64,000 nucleotides of DNA from Streptomyces iranensis (GCF_017874715.1 NZ_JAGGLR010000005.1:372001-436000); one strand, 5' to 3'. Positions 26,101 to 35,178 are shown, counted from the first letter of the stretch. Translations and numbers: made by a program. The notes: a model not told the origin generated them from the letters alone.

Positions 26101-29100
26101 CATGACGATGGACTCCGGCTTCGCCTCCGCCGTCTCCTCCATCACCTCCGCGGGCCGCTATCTGCGCACCGGTGAGCTGGACTTCGCACTCGCGGGCGGG
26201 ATCAACGGCAACAGCCTCCCCGAATACCGGACGCTGATCGGCGAGCTGCTGCCCCCGGAGGCCCGGGAACTCGCCGAGGGAGCCTTCCTGTTCGCCCTCA
26301 CCACCGAGGAGCGGGCTCGCGCCGCCGGGCTCGAGGTGCTCGCGTACGTGGACGAACCGCTCGGTGCCGTCGAGGCGGGGCGCGGGGAACAGGCCGCGGA
26401 CGAGATCCTGCTGTGCGGCGCGCCCACGCCCGAGCACGCCCGCTATCTGGGCGCGGCCGGTGGTCTCGCCGTCCTCAGGGCGCTGCACCGGCCCTCGGGG
26501 ACCGTGGAGATCGCCACCGACGAGAGCGAGGGCGCAGCCGGGGCCCGGCTCCGGCTGACCATCCCGGGCGACGGCCCCGAACCCCACGGCCGGAAGTCCC
26601 ACGGCCGGAAGTCCGACGGCCCGGAGTCCGCGGTCCCGGAGGCGGTCCCGGCCGCGCTGCCCGCCGCGTTCACCACCGGCGGACGGCTCGCGGACGGCAC
26701 CCCGGTACGGGTCCGCCGCCAGGTGCCCGTCCTGACCGAGCTGCCCGCGCGCACCGTGCGCGAGCGCGTCCCGTTCCTGCCCGCCGGGGCGGTGGTGCTC
26801 ACCGACGCCCCCGAGCCGCTCGCCGCCGCCGCGCCGCCGGACGCGGACCTCACCGTCCTGTCCACGGCGCCGCTCGCGGCCCCGCGCCCCGGCTGGCACC
26901 ACCTGCCCGAGGTCACCGAGGAGTCGGTCCGCCGGGCCCTGGCGGGCGCGGGCCCCGGGGTCACCCACCTCAGGGTGGTGGGTGACCCCGGCCGGGCGGC
27001 CCCGGACGGCCCCGCGCCCGCCCTCACCGCCCTGCACGACGCCGCCTATCTGACCCTCCAGCACCTCTACGACGACCTGGGCGACCCCGGCTCCTCGGCC
27101 GTGGCGCTGCTGCTGGGCGCCGCGCCGGGCGGAATCCCGCATCCGTACACCGGGCTCTTCACCGGGCTGTGGAAGACCGTGGCCCTGGAGCGCGACGCCT
27201 GCCTCGCCTTCACGCTGTGCACCTCGGCCACCGACCTCACCGAGGCGATGGCCCGCGCCGAGGAGGAGAGCGCGGCCGAGCGGGTCTTCCCGGCGGTGTT
27301 CGACCTCGACGGCGTACGCAAGGCGTATCTGCTCTCCGACGAGCCGCACGACCTGGGAGCGGGGGCGCCCGCCGCCCTCGGCCCGGACTCGGTCGTGGTG
27401 GTCGCCGGGGGCGCCCGGGGCATCACGGCCGAGGTGGTCAAGGCGGTCGCCGAGCACTTCCGGCCCCGGATCTACGTCCTGGGCAGCAACTCCCTCGACG
27501 ACTACCCGCCGGAGACGTACCAGGGCACCGACGAGGAGTTCGCCGCCCGCCGAGCCGGGTACATCAAGACGGAGATCGCCCGGCGCGACGGCCGCACCGT
27601 GGCCGACATCAACCGCGCCTTCGACCGCATGGTCAACGCCCGCCGGGCGAAGCGCAACCTGGACGAGATGGCCGCCCACAGCGGCACCGGCCGGGTCACC
27701 TACCTCGCCTGCGACATGCGCGACGGCGCGGCGGTGGACCGGGCGATCGGCCGGGTGCTGGACGAGCGGGGGCGGATCGACCTGCTGGTCAACGCCGCCG
27801 GGCTGCAGTGCTCCGGGCTGATCAAGGACAAGAGCTTCGCCGAGTTCAGCTCCATCCGCGATCTGAAGCTGGACTCCTACCTCCACCTCAAGCGCGCCCT
27901 GCGCACCGCACCGCCCCGGCTGTGGTGCAACTTCGGCTCGCTGCTGGGCTACTTCGGCCAGCTGGGGGAGGCCGACTACGCCGCGGCCAACGACTTCCTG
28001 GCCGCCGCCGCGACCCACACCCGCGCCACCGATTCGCCGACGGACGAGTTCACCATCGGCTGGACGCTGTGGGAAGGCGTCGGCATGGGGGCCAACGAGC
28101 TGACCAAGGCGTACTACGAGCGCGCGGGCTCGTACAGCAACATGGCCATCGCCGAGGGCATCCACCACTTCGTCCAGGAGCTCCACGCCCCCGTGCGGCG
28201 CCCGTCCGTGGTCCACCTCGGCGACGCCGAACGCGCCACGGTGGAGCGCTTCTACCCCGGCTACCTGGACCAGCGGCCCGGGTTCTTCCTGCGCCGGCCG
28301 GTGGAGTCCGACGAGCGGTCCGTGGTCTACGAGTGCCCCTTCGACCTGGACACCGACGCCTATCTCGAACACCACACGGTGCGCGGCGAAGCCACCCTGC
28401 CCGGCACCTTCGTCACCGAACTGGCCGCCGAGGCCGCCCGGACCCTGGCCCCCGGCAAGCGGGTGATCGCCTTCGAGGATCTGCGCTTCGAGCACTTCCT
28501 GCGGGTCTACCGCGACATCCCGGCCGGTCCCAGGCGTATCCGCGCCGAACTGGTGGACAGCCCCGGGGAGGTGACCGTCGTCCAGGTGCGGATCACCGAG
28601 GACGTGGTCGCGCCCAGCGGGGTGGTCCTGGTCAAGGACCGGGTGCACTTCATGGCCCGGGTGCTGCTCGACACCGAGGCGCCCACCGCGCCGCGCTGGG
28701 AGGAGTGGCCGGCGGGGGAGGAGACCCCGGTCCCCGACCCGTACCACCAGCCCGGCTCCCCGGTGCGGCTGACCGGCCCCTTCGTCTCCACCACCGACAC
28801 CCGGATCCACCCCCGGGGCAAGCGCGCCCGCTACGCGCCCGACGTCCCGGCCGGTGATCCGGTGTGGTCCCGCTTCACCGTGCCGAGCATCCTGCTCGAC
28901 GGGCTGGCCCGGGTGGGGGTGCTGGATCTGGTCGACGGGCATCTGGTGCCGGTGGCCGCACCGCTGTCCATCCGCCGGATCGATCTGTACGAGGAGATCA
29001 GCGACCACGACCTGGCCGCGTCCGGAGAGGACATCGACCTCTTCGTCACCCCGCCCGGCTTCGATCTGACGGCCGACACCATCAGCAACCGCTTCGTGGC

Positions 29101-29230
29101 GGTGCGGCCCGACGGCCGGATGCTGCTCCAGATGAAGGACATGCGGGCCACCCTCATCGGCTACATCGACGCCGAGACCGGTGAGGCCGTCCCCCTGGAG
29201 CGGGCACCGGCGGGGGAGGACCGGACATGA
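23198..29230 (+). CDS. Iterative PUFA-type synthase: FabL-like ER, KS, CLF, KR, DH
   Basis: A 2010-residue multidomain synthase. (1) About 1-255, an SDR whose active site is Tyr154-x6-Lys161 (NYSACAPAK), the spacing of FabI/FabL enoyl reductases rather than ketoreductases; TRYLAVEY and the tail also look like FabL. (2) A Pro/Ala/Glu linker to about 325. (3) KS about 325-770 with an intact triad: Cys524 in DTACSSS, His658 in NAHATGTPAGD, His694 in NKSLIGHTG. (4) A CLF-like second KS, about 795-1110, with Phe975 at the Cys position (MDSGFAS). (5) KR about 1390-1640 with VVAGGARGIT, Ser1581 and Tyr1594 (YAAAND). (6) DH about 1690-2000, a double hotdog with His1726 (HTVRGEATLP) and Asp1901. No AT, ACP or thioesterase lies within; the preceding gene supplies AT and ACP. 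AAGGAG lies 12 bases upstream, and the 3' end overlaps the next gene by ATGA. Confidence 0.88.
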   Translation: MKDLTGKVALVTGGSKGVGKAIARTLAARGADVVLNYFHSHDQAKRTRDELVASGARVELARASVARQEQVDRMFAEIEERHGRLDILVNSAANGALLPLAEVTDEDIAKAIDTNYKGGLRCARAAAPLMARGGGGSIVTVSALGGSQMVMANYSACAPAKAAAEAATRYLAVEYAPLGIRVNTASAAMLESEVADKFPRAREMREVIARATPFGRLGTPEEFADVVAFLASDASRWITGQVVLADGGLTLGAALMSPPAAAPVREEAAPEPEPVVTPEPVLAPEPKPAAAAAGAVDAPGSDLPPEVPEVTEATDVPDVPDDAIAVVGMGLAVAGANSPEEFWKLRTTGDELFVKIPRDRWRHENFHAADTAAEDKAYADRCVFITDFQAAPGSVDSMAEGADDHELTTMWLRHSLVQALDGVRHQDSDRCSFVVGYTPDGSQHLEEAGVLDSVTRMTHDILGDLPLDDDERTTLGGDIEAALNRRYRRAGRDRSRFLPHRVGELAMRGLLPPSTELHMVDTACSSSLYAIDIAAKGLLMGKQDIAVCGGAFALAPRGTVLFSKLQGLSKRGEVHALDEDADGVIFADGAALVVLKRLSRARADGDEVLGVLRAFGSSSDGKGKAIYAPNAAGQSLAVRRALETGEVEGSAVSWVNAHATGTPAGDLAEFTTLREYYGTAGPAAVTSNKSLIGHTGWAAGVVSLIENLLGLAEHTIPGQFRFSKPREDFRLAETGLEITPGHKGWPEQTGGPRLAAVSGFGFGGTNAHLIVSEHRARPAAANATATDRAPATVTKVPDTGSRVAIVGWSAHLPGLAGREEVTRWLGGGPRPRDSFGDEYPAPPFSKVRLPPKTIRALDRCQLMIVECAHQLRDQMPDFWQERALKTGVFVGHMGPTRAAMLYANRCYLDDIAEALGELPSDALPGVLERLGDRVRGMIPASNEDSFPGQMPNIISARVANYFDLNGPNMTMDSGFASAVSSITSAGRYLRTGELDFALAGGINGNSLPEYRTLIGELLPPEARELAEGAFLFALTTEERARAAGLEVLAYVDEPLGAVEAGRGEQAADEILLCGAPTPEHARYLGAAGGLAVLRALHRPSGTVEIATDESEGAAGARLRLTIPGDGPEPHGRKSHGRKSDGPESAVPEAVPAALPAAFTTGGRLADGTPVRVRRQVPVLTELPARTVRERVPFLPAGAVVLTDAPEPLAAAAPPDADLTVLSTAPLAAPRPGWHHLPEVTEESVRRALAGAGPGVTHLRVVGDPGRAAPDGPAPALTALHDAAYLTLQHLYDDLGDPGSSAVALLLGAAPGGIPHPYTGLFTGLWKTVALERDACLAFTLCTSATDLTEAMARAEEESAAERVFPAVFDLDGVRKAYLLSDEPHDLGAGAPAALGPDSVVVVAGGARGITAEVVKAVAEHFRPRIYVLGSNSLDDYPPETYQGTDEEFAARRAGYIKTEIARRDGRTVADINRAFDRMVNARRAKRNLDEMAAHSGTGRVTYLACDMRDGAAVDRAIGRVLDERGRIDLLVNAAGLQCSGLIKDKSFAEFSSIRDLKLDSYLHLKRALRTAPPRLWCNFGSLLGYFGQLGEADYAAANDFLAAAATHTRATDSPTDEFTIGWTLWEGVGMGANELTKAYYERAGSYSNMAIAEGIHHFVQELHAPVRRPSVVHLGDAERATVERFYPGYLDQRPGFFLRRPVESDERSVVYECPFDLDTDAYLEHHTVRGEATLPGTFVTELAAEAARTLAPGKRVIAFEDLRFEHFLRVYRDIPAGPRRIRAELVDSPGEVTVVQVRITEDVVAPSGVVLVKDRVHFMARVLLDTEAPTAPRWEEWPAGEETPVPDPYHQPGSPVRLTGPFVSTTDTRIHPRGKRARYAPDVPAGDPVWSRFTVPSILLDGLARVGVLDLVDGHLVPVAAPLSIRRIDLYEEISDHDLAASGEDIDLFVTPPGFDLTADTISNRFVAVRPDGRMLLQMKDMRATLIGYIDAETGEAVPLERAPAGEDRT

Positions 29231-31629
29231 CCGCGGCTCAGCCGGACATGACCGTGACCCAGGAGGACGCGCCGGTCCAGCCGGTGGCCCGGATGGTGTG
29301 GCGGCTCACCGAGCTGCCCCGCCCCGCCGGGCCGCGCCCAATGCCGGCCGGGCTGCGGGTGCTGCTGATCGGCGGCGAGGAGGACATCGCCGCCGGTGTG
29401 GAGCGCGAACTGAAGGAGCACGGCGCGCTGGTGCGCCGGGAGCCGGACGGCCCCGGCCCCGTGGACGCCATCGTCGACCTCACCGTGGGCCGGGCGTACG
29501 ACCCGGACCGGGCCGCCTCCGCCGGGGCCTGGCGGCGGGCGCTGACCGAGACCGTGACCGCGCTGCGCGGCACTTACGACGACTGGGCGGCCGAGACCGC
29601 CGCGCACCGGCTGTGCTATCTCGCCGTCAGCTACCTCGGCGGCGGGATGGGCCAGCATCCGCGGGACGGTCTCGAGCAGCCGCTCGGCGGCATCTGGGCG
29701 GGGCTCGCCAAGACCCTGCACCGGGAGTTCCCCAACGTGGCCGCCCGCGTCGTCGACATCGACCTGGCCGCCTCCGCCGAACTGCCCGGCATCGTCGCCG
29801 CCGAACTCGGCGGCACCGGTGAGATCGAGGTCGGCTACCGCGACGGCCGCCGGTACACCCTCACCCCCGAGGACCGGCCCGTGGCCGCGCCCGCCCTCAC
29901 CCTCGGCCCCGAGGACACCGTGCTGATCTCCGGCGGCGGCCGGGGCATCGGCTGGGAACTGGCCAGGTCGCTGGCCGCCCGGCACGGCGTACGGGTCGTG
30001 GTGACCGGCCGGGAGCCGTTCCCCGGCGGGGACGAGCCCTGGTTCGGCGTGGACGAGGCCGGGTGGAAGCGTTACGAGAAGCAGGTCTGGGCGGGCCGCG
30101 CCAAGGGCGAGTCGCCCGCCGTGGTCCGCGGCCGGCTGGCCCGCACCCGCCGGCTGTGGGAACTGGCCACCCATGTGACCTCCGCCCGGCGCGAGGGGCT
30201 GCGCATCGAGTACGCGCGCTGCGACTTCACCGACCGCGCCCAGGTGCGCGAGCTCATCCGGCGCGAGGACGCGCTGGAGGGCGGCCGGCTCGCCGGGGTG
30301 GTGCACAACGCCGGGGTGGACACCTCCGCCCGGCTGCCGAAGAAGACCGACGAGGAGATCCTCCGCACCGTCGAGGTCAAGATCGACGGCTTCCTCAACG
30401 TCTTCGAGGAGGTGCGGAGCCGCGACCTGAAGTTCTTCTGCAGCGTCGGCTCTCTCACCGGACGGCTCGGCGGCATGGTCGGCCAGCTCGAATACGCGGC
30501 GGCCAACGACGGTCTCGCGCGGCTCGGCCAGTGGGCCGCCCGCCGGGCCGCGTTCCCCGTGATGACCCTCGCCTGGCCCACCTGGGACCGCATCGGGCTG
30601 ATCGCCAACTTCGCCGCCACCCTGCGCTACATGGCCGCGATCGACGTGGCGGACGGTCTTGAGCGCTGGCGGGCCGAACTGCTGGCGGGCTCCGAGGGCG
30701 AGGTCACCTTCGTCGGGCCGCTGGGCAAGGCCATCGACCCGGGACAGGCCATCGGCTATCCGGTGGTCCCCGCGCTGCCCGGCTTCGCCGCCGCGTATCC
30801 GAAGGTCTTCCACCTCGGCGAGGTGACCTCCTACCAGCCGCACGCCCAGCTGACGGCACGCGTCGTCCTCGACCCCGAACACACCCCCGCGCTCGGCGAC
30901 TTCCGCATCGACGGCACCCCCGCGCTGCCGCCCTCCCTGCTGCTGGAGAACGCCCTGCGGGCCGCCGAATGGATCGTCCCGGAGGACTTCCCGGCGCTGC
31001 GGGCCGGTGCGCTGGAGGAGATCGTGGTGCCGCTCGCGCTGCTGCGTCTCGACGGCCCCGCGATCCGGCTGGTCCGCGAGATCCGCGGCTTCCACCAGGG
31101 GCACGACTGGATCGTGGAGGTCCGCTACCGCCACGAGGGCGGTGGGGACGGCCCGGAGGCGAGCCTGCGCATCGTCCACGAGACCGGCGCGACACGGCCG
31201 CCCGCCCCGCCGCGCCCCGACGTGCCGCAGACCACCACCCTCCGCTCCGGGCCGCCCTTCCTCCACTGGCGCGGCGCCGTGCTGCCGCTCTCCGCATGGA
31301 CGGTGGCGCCGGAGGGCCGCCTGGTGACCGAGGTCCCGCGCTGCCTGCCGGTCGACCTGTGGGCGACGCCGTACGTGCCCGGGACGGCCCTCCCCGTCGC
31401 CGCGCTGGAGAACGTGGTGCGGCGGTGCACCACCCAGGGCGACGGCCTCTCGGTCACCGCCGACCCCCTGATCCTCGGCCGGATCGCACCGCACTCCGCC
31501 GAGCGCGGGCCCACCCGTGTCGAGGGCGATCCCTCGCTCGGCGTCTGGCGGATCACCGACGCAGACTCCGGGGACCCCGTGGCGACCGTCTCGGGACTCT
31601 CCGGCCCGCTGGGAAACACGACGGAATAG
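29227..31629 (+). CDS. KR plus degenerate dehydratase-like protein of the synthase
   Basis: An 800-residue partner of the large synthase. An N-terminal Rossmann-like structural half (about 40-215) precedes a catalytic KR half (about 230-450) with VLISGGGRGIGWELA, Ser409 and Tyr423 in EYAAAND, so this KR should be active. The C-terminal part (about 520-790) has the double-hotdog dehydratase layout, but the catalytic His position is Phe559 (GDFRIDGTPALPPS keeps the glycine and proline of HxxxGxxxxP), and I find no matching catalytic Asp in the second hotdog. It is therefore probably a structural or substrate-shaping pseudo-dehydratase. It is coupled to the large synthase by a 4-base overlap, and the two KRs may act on different cycles. 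Confidence 0.82.
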   Translation: MTAAQPDMTVTQEDAPVQPVARMVWRLTELPRPAGPRPMPAGLRVLLIGGEEDIAAGVERELKEHGALVRREPDGPGPVDAIVDLTVGRAYDPDRAASAGAWRRALTETVTALRGTYDDWAAETAAHRLCYLAVSYLGGGMGQHPRDGLEQPLGGIWAGLAKTLHREFPNVAARVVDIDLAASAELPGIVAAELGGTGEIEVGYRDGRRYTLTPEDRPVAAPALTLGPEDTVLISGGGRGIGWELARSLAARHGVRVVVTGREPFPGGDEPWFGVDEAGWKRYEKQVWAGRAKGESPAVVRGRLARTRRLWELATHVTSARREGLRIEYARCDFTDRAQVRELIRREDALEGGRLAGVVHNAGVDTSARLPKKTDEEILRTVEVKIDGFLNVFEEVRSRDLKFFCSVGSLTGRLGGMVGQLEYAAANDGLARLGQWAARRAAFPVMTLAWPTWDRIGLIANFAATLRYMAAIDVADGLERWRAELLAGSEGEVTFVGPLGKAIDPGQAIGYPVVPALPGFAAAYPKVFHLGEVTSYQPHAQLTARVVLDPEHTPALGDFRIDGTPALPPSLLLENALRAAEWIVPEDFPALRAGALEEIVVPLALLRLDGPAIRLVREIRGFHQGHDWIVEVRYRHEGGGDGPEASLRIVHETGATRPPAPPRPDVPQTTTLRSGPPFLHWRGAVLPLSAWTVAPEGRLVTEVPRCLPVDLWATPYVPGTALPVAALENVVRRCTTQGDGLSVTADPLILGRIAPHSAERGPTRVEGDPSLGVWRITDADSGDPVATVSGLSGPLGNTTE

Positions 31630-31657
31630 ACAGCACGACAGAAGAGAAAGGCAGTTC

Positions 31658-32095
31658 ATGTCCACTCCCGAGCAGAACAAGGCCGTCCTCGAGCGCTACT
31701 ACGAGGAGTGCCTCAACAAGGGCAATCTCGACGTCATCTACGAGGGCGCCACCGAGGACCACATCAGCCACGGCACCGCCGCCAACGGCAAGGAGGGCGT
31801 GGAGCACCTGAAGGAGTGGGTGCGGCTCCAGCGCGCCTCCTTCCCCGACCTCCACGTCACCGTGGACGACTGGATCCTGGAGGGGAACAAGGTCGTCAGC
31901 CGCTTCACCGCGCGCGGCACCCACACCGGCGACGACTACGCGGGCCTCATCCCGGCGCAAGGCCGCAAGCTGGAGATCCCCGGCATCGTCATCGACGAGT
32001 TCAACGGCGAGGGCAAGATCGTGGAGAGCTGGTTCTCCATGGACTCCTACGACCTCGCCACCCAGCTCGGGGCGTTCGACGCGCCCCCCGCATGA
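31658..32095 (+). CDS. SnoaL-like / ester cyclase family protein
   Basis: A 145-residue single-domain alpha+beta barrel of the NTF2/SnoaL superfamily, with the N-terminal helix pair EQNKAVLERYYEECLNKGNLDVIYE and the core VTVDDWILEGNKVVSRFTARGTHTG, and family acidic and His residues present (DHISHGT). Members cyclise polyketides or hydrolyse/isomerise small substrates; many are uncharacterised. The ATG has AAAGG about 7 bases upstream. It sits between the KR/pseudo-DH gene and an SDR (ATGA overlap), so a role in cyclising or aromatising the synthase product is likely but unproven. Confidence 0.82.
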   Translation: MSTPEQNKAVLERYYEECLNKGNLDVIYEGATEDHISHGTAANGKEGVEHLKEWVRLQRASFPDLHVTVDDWILEGNKVVSRFTARGTHTGDDYAGLIPAQGRKLEIPGIVIDEFNGEGKIVESWFSMDSYDLATQLGAFDAPPA

Positions 32096-33018
32096 CCGGC
32101 CATGAGCCGGCCCCGGGCTCCGGGGCCGGCATCCCGGTCCTCATCACCGGCTGCTCCTCCGGAATCGGCCGCGCGTGCGCGCTGCGGCTGCACCGGGCCG
32201 GGCACGCCGTGTACGCCACCGCGCGGCGGCCCGAGACGCTGGCGGAGCTCGCGGCGCTCGGCGTCCGCACCATGGCGCTCGACGTCACCGACGAGGAGTC
32301 CATGGCCACCGCCGTCGCGAAGGTCGAGGCGGCGCACGGCGCGGTCGGGGCGCTGGTCAACAGTGCGGGCTACGCCATGTCGGGCTGTATCGAGGAGGCC
32401 TCCCTGGCCGAGGTGCGCGAGCAGTTCGAGACCAATGTGTACGGCCTGGTCCGGCTCAGCCAGCTGGTGCTGCCCGCGATGCGCGCCCACGGCGGCGGCA
32501 CCATCGTCAACGTCTCCTCCATCTTCGGCCGTTACGCCGTCCCCGGCTCGGGCTTCTACAACGCCACCAAGCACGCCGTGGAGGGCTTAAGCGACTCGCT
32601 GCGGAACGAGGTGGCCGACTTCGGGGTGCGGGTCGTCCTCGTCGAGCCGGGCCCGGTGCGCACCACCCGCTTCGGCGCCACCTACGTGGCCAATCTGCGG
32701 CCGGTGAGCCGGACGTACGAGACCTTCCGCCGGGAGAGCGCCGAGTACTTCGAGGCGATCTACACCGGCCGCCGCCGGACCCTGGCGGGCACTTTCGCGA
32801 TCCAGCCGGACGATGTGGCCCGCCGGGTGGCGAAGGTGGTGGCCAAGGGCGCCCGCGGCTCCCGGCCGCGCGCCCGCTACCCCGTCGGACTCCTCGCCCA
32901 CAGCACCATCGCCCTGCGGCGCCTCACCTCCGACGTCCTTTTCGACCATCTCTTCGTGCGCCGCCTGTTTCCGGTGCCCCGCGGGCCGCGGCCGCGAAAG
33001 CAAGGAGACCACCGATGA
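32092..33018 (+). CDS. Classical SDR-family oxidoreductase
   Basis: A 308-residue NAD(P)-dependent short-chain dehydrogenase. The cofactor site is ITGCSSGIGRA, the NSAG motif is VNSAGYAM, and the catalytic Ser/Tyr/Lys are in VNVSSIFGR and FYNATKHAVEG. The C-terminal extension (about 240-308) is basic, hydrophobic in parts, and ends FPVPRGPRPRK, as in membrane-associated lipid or retinol-type SDRs. It overlaps the SnoaL-like gene and the P450 gene by 4 bases each (ATGA), so the three are translationally coupled. The probable role is tailoring of the synthase product at a hydroxyl or keto group. Confidence 0.88.
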   Translation: MTGHEPAPGSGAGIPVLITGCSSGIGRACALRLHRAGHAVYATARRPETLAELAALGVRTMALDVTDEESMATAVAKVEAAHGAVGALVNSAGYAMSGCIEEASLAEVREQFETNVYGLVRLSQLVLPAMRAHGGGTIVNVSSIFGRYAVPGSGFYNATKHAVEGLSDSLRNEVADFGVRVVLVEPGPVRTTRFGATYVANLRPVSRTYETFRRESAEYFEAIYTGRRRTLAGTFAIQPDDVARRVAKVVAKGARGSRPRARYPVGLLAHSTIALRRLTSDVLFDHLFVRRLFPVPRGPRPRKQGDHR

Positions 33019-34448
33019 CCACAGCGACCTCCGCGCCGCGCATCGCACCCGGCCCCAAGGGCGCCCCGCTGCTGGGCAGTCTGGGCCCCTGGAAGCGGAA
33101 CACCGCCGAATTCCTGCTCGGTCTGCAGCGCGACCACGGCGAGATCGTCCGGATGCGACTCGGCCCCTTCCTGGTGCACCAGGTGACCGAGCCCGAGGCG
33201 GTGCGCCGGGTGCTGGTGGAGAACAACGGCAACTACGTCCGCGGCCCGCTCTACGAGCAGTTCGGCGTCGTCATGGGCAAGGGACTGCTCACCACCGACG
33301 GCGAGTTCTGGCGCGCCCACCGGCGGGCGGTGCAGCCGGTCTTCCTCAAGAACGCCATCACCGACATCATCCCCAACATCATCCGGGCCACCGAGGAGAT
33401 GCTGGAGACCTGGGAGCGCAAGGCCGCCGCCGGTGAACCGGTCGACCTGATGACCGACATGCTGCGGCTGACCCTGGTCACCCTCTCCCGCTCGCTGTTC
33501 GCCTACGACATCAAGCCGGACTCGGCCCTGCTGAAGACGATCGTGGACGATGTGGTGGAGGTGATGTTCCGCCGCGGCACCGCCACCGAGATGCTGCCCT
33601 CCTGGGTGCCGACGGACCGTCAGCGCAAGATCCTCAGGATCCACCGGGTCTTCGACCGCATCGTGGCCGATGTGCGCCGGAGTTACGCGGAGACGGGGGA
33701 GGGGCCGCTGATCGCGCTGATGGAGCGGGCCACCGACCCGGCCACCGGTGAGCCCTGGACCGATCAGCAGATCAAGGACGAGCTGCTCACGGTCTATCTG
33801 GCCGGCCATGAGACCACCGCCGTCTCCCTGTGCTGGACGCTGCTGTCGGTCGCCGCCCACCCCGGCGTGCAGGAGGAGCTGGACGCCGAGATCGCCACGG
33901 TGCTCGGCGGCGGGCTGCCGGACGCGGAGAGCGCCGAGGCGCTGACGTACACCAAGATGGTCGTCGACGAGAGTCTGCGGATGCACCCGCCCATCTGGAT
34001 CTTCCCCCGGGCGGCGGTCGAGGCGGACACCCTCGGCGGCTACGGCATCGAACCGGGCTCCTCGATCCTGCTGTCCCCGCTGGTCTCCCACCACAACCCG
34101 CGCCACTGGGACAACCCGCTGGCCTTCGACCCGTACCGGTTCACCCCGCAGGCCATCAAGGAGCGGCCGCGGATGGCGTATCTCCCGTTCGGCTCGGGGC
34201 CCCGGCAGTGCGTCGGCAACTTCATGGCGCTGCTGGAGCTGCGCATCATCGTGGCCATGGTGAACCAGCGCTTCCGGATCAGCCGGATCCCGGGAACCGA
34301 ACTGCGGTACGGCTCACCGGTGATCTCGCTGCGGCCGCTCGAGGACGTGATGGTGACGGTGACTTCGCGCGAGCGATCCACCGCCGCACCCCGCCCGTCC
34401 CGCCGGACCGCTCCCGCCGCCCCCGCCGCCTGCCCCCACCACCCGTAG
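33015..34448 (+). CDS. Cytochrome P450
   Basis: A 477-residue soluble P450. Visible are the I-helix oxygen-binding AGHETTAVSLCW (about residue 262), the K-helix ExxR in ESLRMHPP (about 320), the meander PYRFTPQ, and the haem loop LPFGSGPRQCVGNFMA with the thiolate Cys399. The APGPKGAPLLGSL N-terminus and overall pattern resemble fatty-acid and terpene hydroxylases (CYP102/CYP4/PtlI-like) more than the short macrolide P450s. The last 25 residues are a Pro/Arg/Ala-rich tail. The start overlaps the SDR stop (ATGA) with AAGGAG upstream. It needs separate ferredoxin and reductase partners, none of which is in the window. It probably hydroxylates or epoxidises the synthase product. Confidence 0.92.
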   Translation: MTTATSAPRIAPGPKGAPLLGSLGPWKRNTAEFLLGLQRDHGEIVRMRLGPFLVHQVTEPEAVRRVLVENNGNYVRGPLYEQFGVVMGKGLLTTDGEFWRAHRRAVQPVFLKNAITDIIPNIIRATEEMLETWERKAAAGEPVDLMTDMLRLTLVTLSRSLFAYDIKPDSALLKTIVDDVVEVMFRRGTATEMLPSWVPTDRQRKILRIHRVFDRIVADVRRSYAETGEGPLIALMERATDPATGEPWTDQQIKDELLTVYLAGHETTAVSLCWTLLSVAAHPGVQEELDAEIATVLGGGLPDAESAEALTYTKMVVDESLRMHPPIWIFPRAAVEADTLGGYGIEPGSSILLSPLVSHHNPRHWDNPLAFDPYRFTPQAIKERPRMAYLPFGSGPRQCVGNFMALLELRIIVAMVNQRFRISRIPGTELRYGSPVISLRPLEDVMVTVTSRERSTAAPRPSRRTAPAAPAACPHHP

Positions 34449-35178
34449 TCCGCGAGGGTGGAAGCGGAATCGGAGTTCCGGGCCGGGCCGACGCCGTGGC
34501 CTTTCCCGATTTGACCCGCGCGCCCCGGCCCGGGAAACCCGGCACACCGTCAGAAGCAGGGATCCGTGGCGGTGGATCGTTATCCCCGGGACGCGGGCGC
34601 TTTTCAGGGAAAACGCGTCCCGCGGGGTTGCGGACGAGAATGCGGAAGATGTGCGGCGGGGCGCGAAGGGCGAGGCCCGAGCCGACCGCGCGGCAGCGCT
34701 CCGGTGCCGGGGCGACGCCCTCCGGCGGGCCGCGGAAACCGTCCCCGGGCCGGGTCGGAAATCCACCGCGCCGACCGGTCGGTTTTCTTGATGCTCCTGG
34801 TGGAAGGGGTGGGACGGACCCTTTCCCCGGGTGCGCCGGGACGGGCAAGAACTTCATTTCACGATCGCTACGGCCGTTTACTCCCAGGTGGCGCCCAGTG
34901 CGGCCGTCCACCGCCCCCCGTCCGCCCCCGGAGCACTCGCGCACAATGCCTCCGAATGAATGTCCGACGTATGTACGGACGCTCCCCCGCGCCCCGGGTG
35001 ACCCGGATGGTGGTCGCTGAGCCATCCGGCGGGGCAACCCCGCGGATCTGTGGCAGGGTCAGGGGGCTAGCAGTTGAACCAGAGGCACTGTCACCGCCGC
35101 TGTTCACTAAACGGAGGCGCTGTATCGTGTGCGTGTACGCCGGGTTGTCGAGCGGCGCAGCATCAGGGAGGGGGACGC
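34449..35178. other. 730-bp interval with no supported gene
   Basis: No frame shows coding composition or a family match. I see scattered weak hairpins: GCGGGG/CCCCGC at 35029-35043, and a 5-bp repeat GTCCG...CGGAC at 34962-34980 that could be part of an operator. The last 120 bases are more AT-rich and probably hold the promoter of the TetR-type gene. A P450 terminator is expected here but no strong one stands out. Confidence 0.6.

Noticed and set aside
23186..29008. 1940-residue open frame antisense to the large synthase gene
   Set aside because: It is an exact shadow of the plus-strand synthase in GC-rich DNA. It has low-complexity composition, no motifs, and the plus strand has intact KS, KR and DH active sites.
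21608..31629. Classical polyunsaturated fatty-acid synthase (PfaABCD) assignment
   Set aside because: Only one ACP is present, there is no PfaD-type flavin enoyl reductase, and the ER is FabL-type. The resemblance is at the level of KS-CLF-DH layout only.
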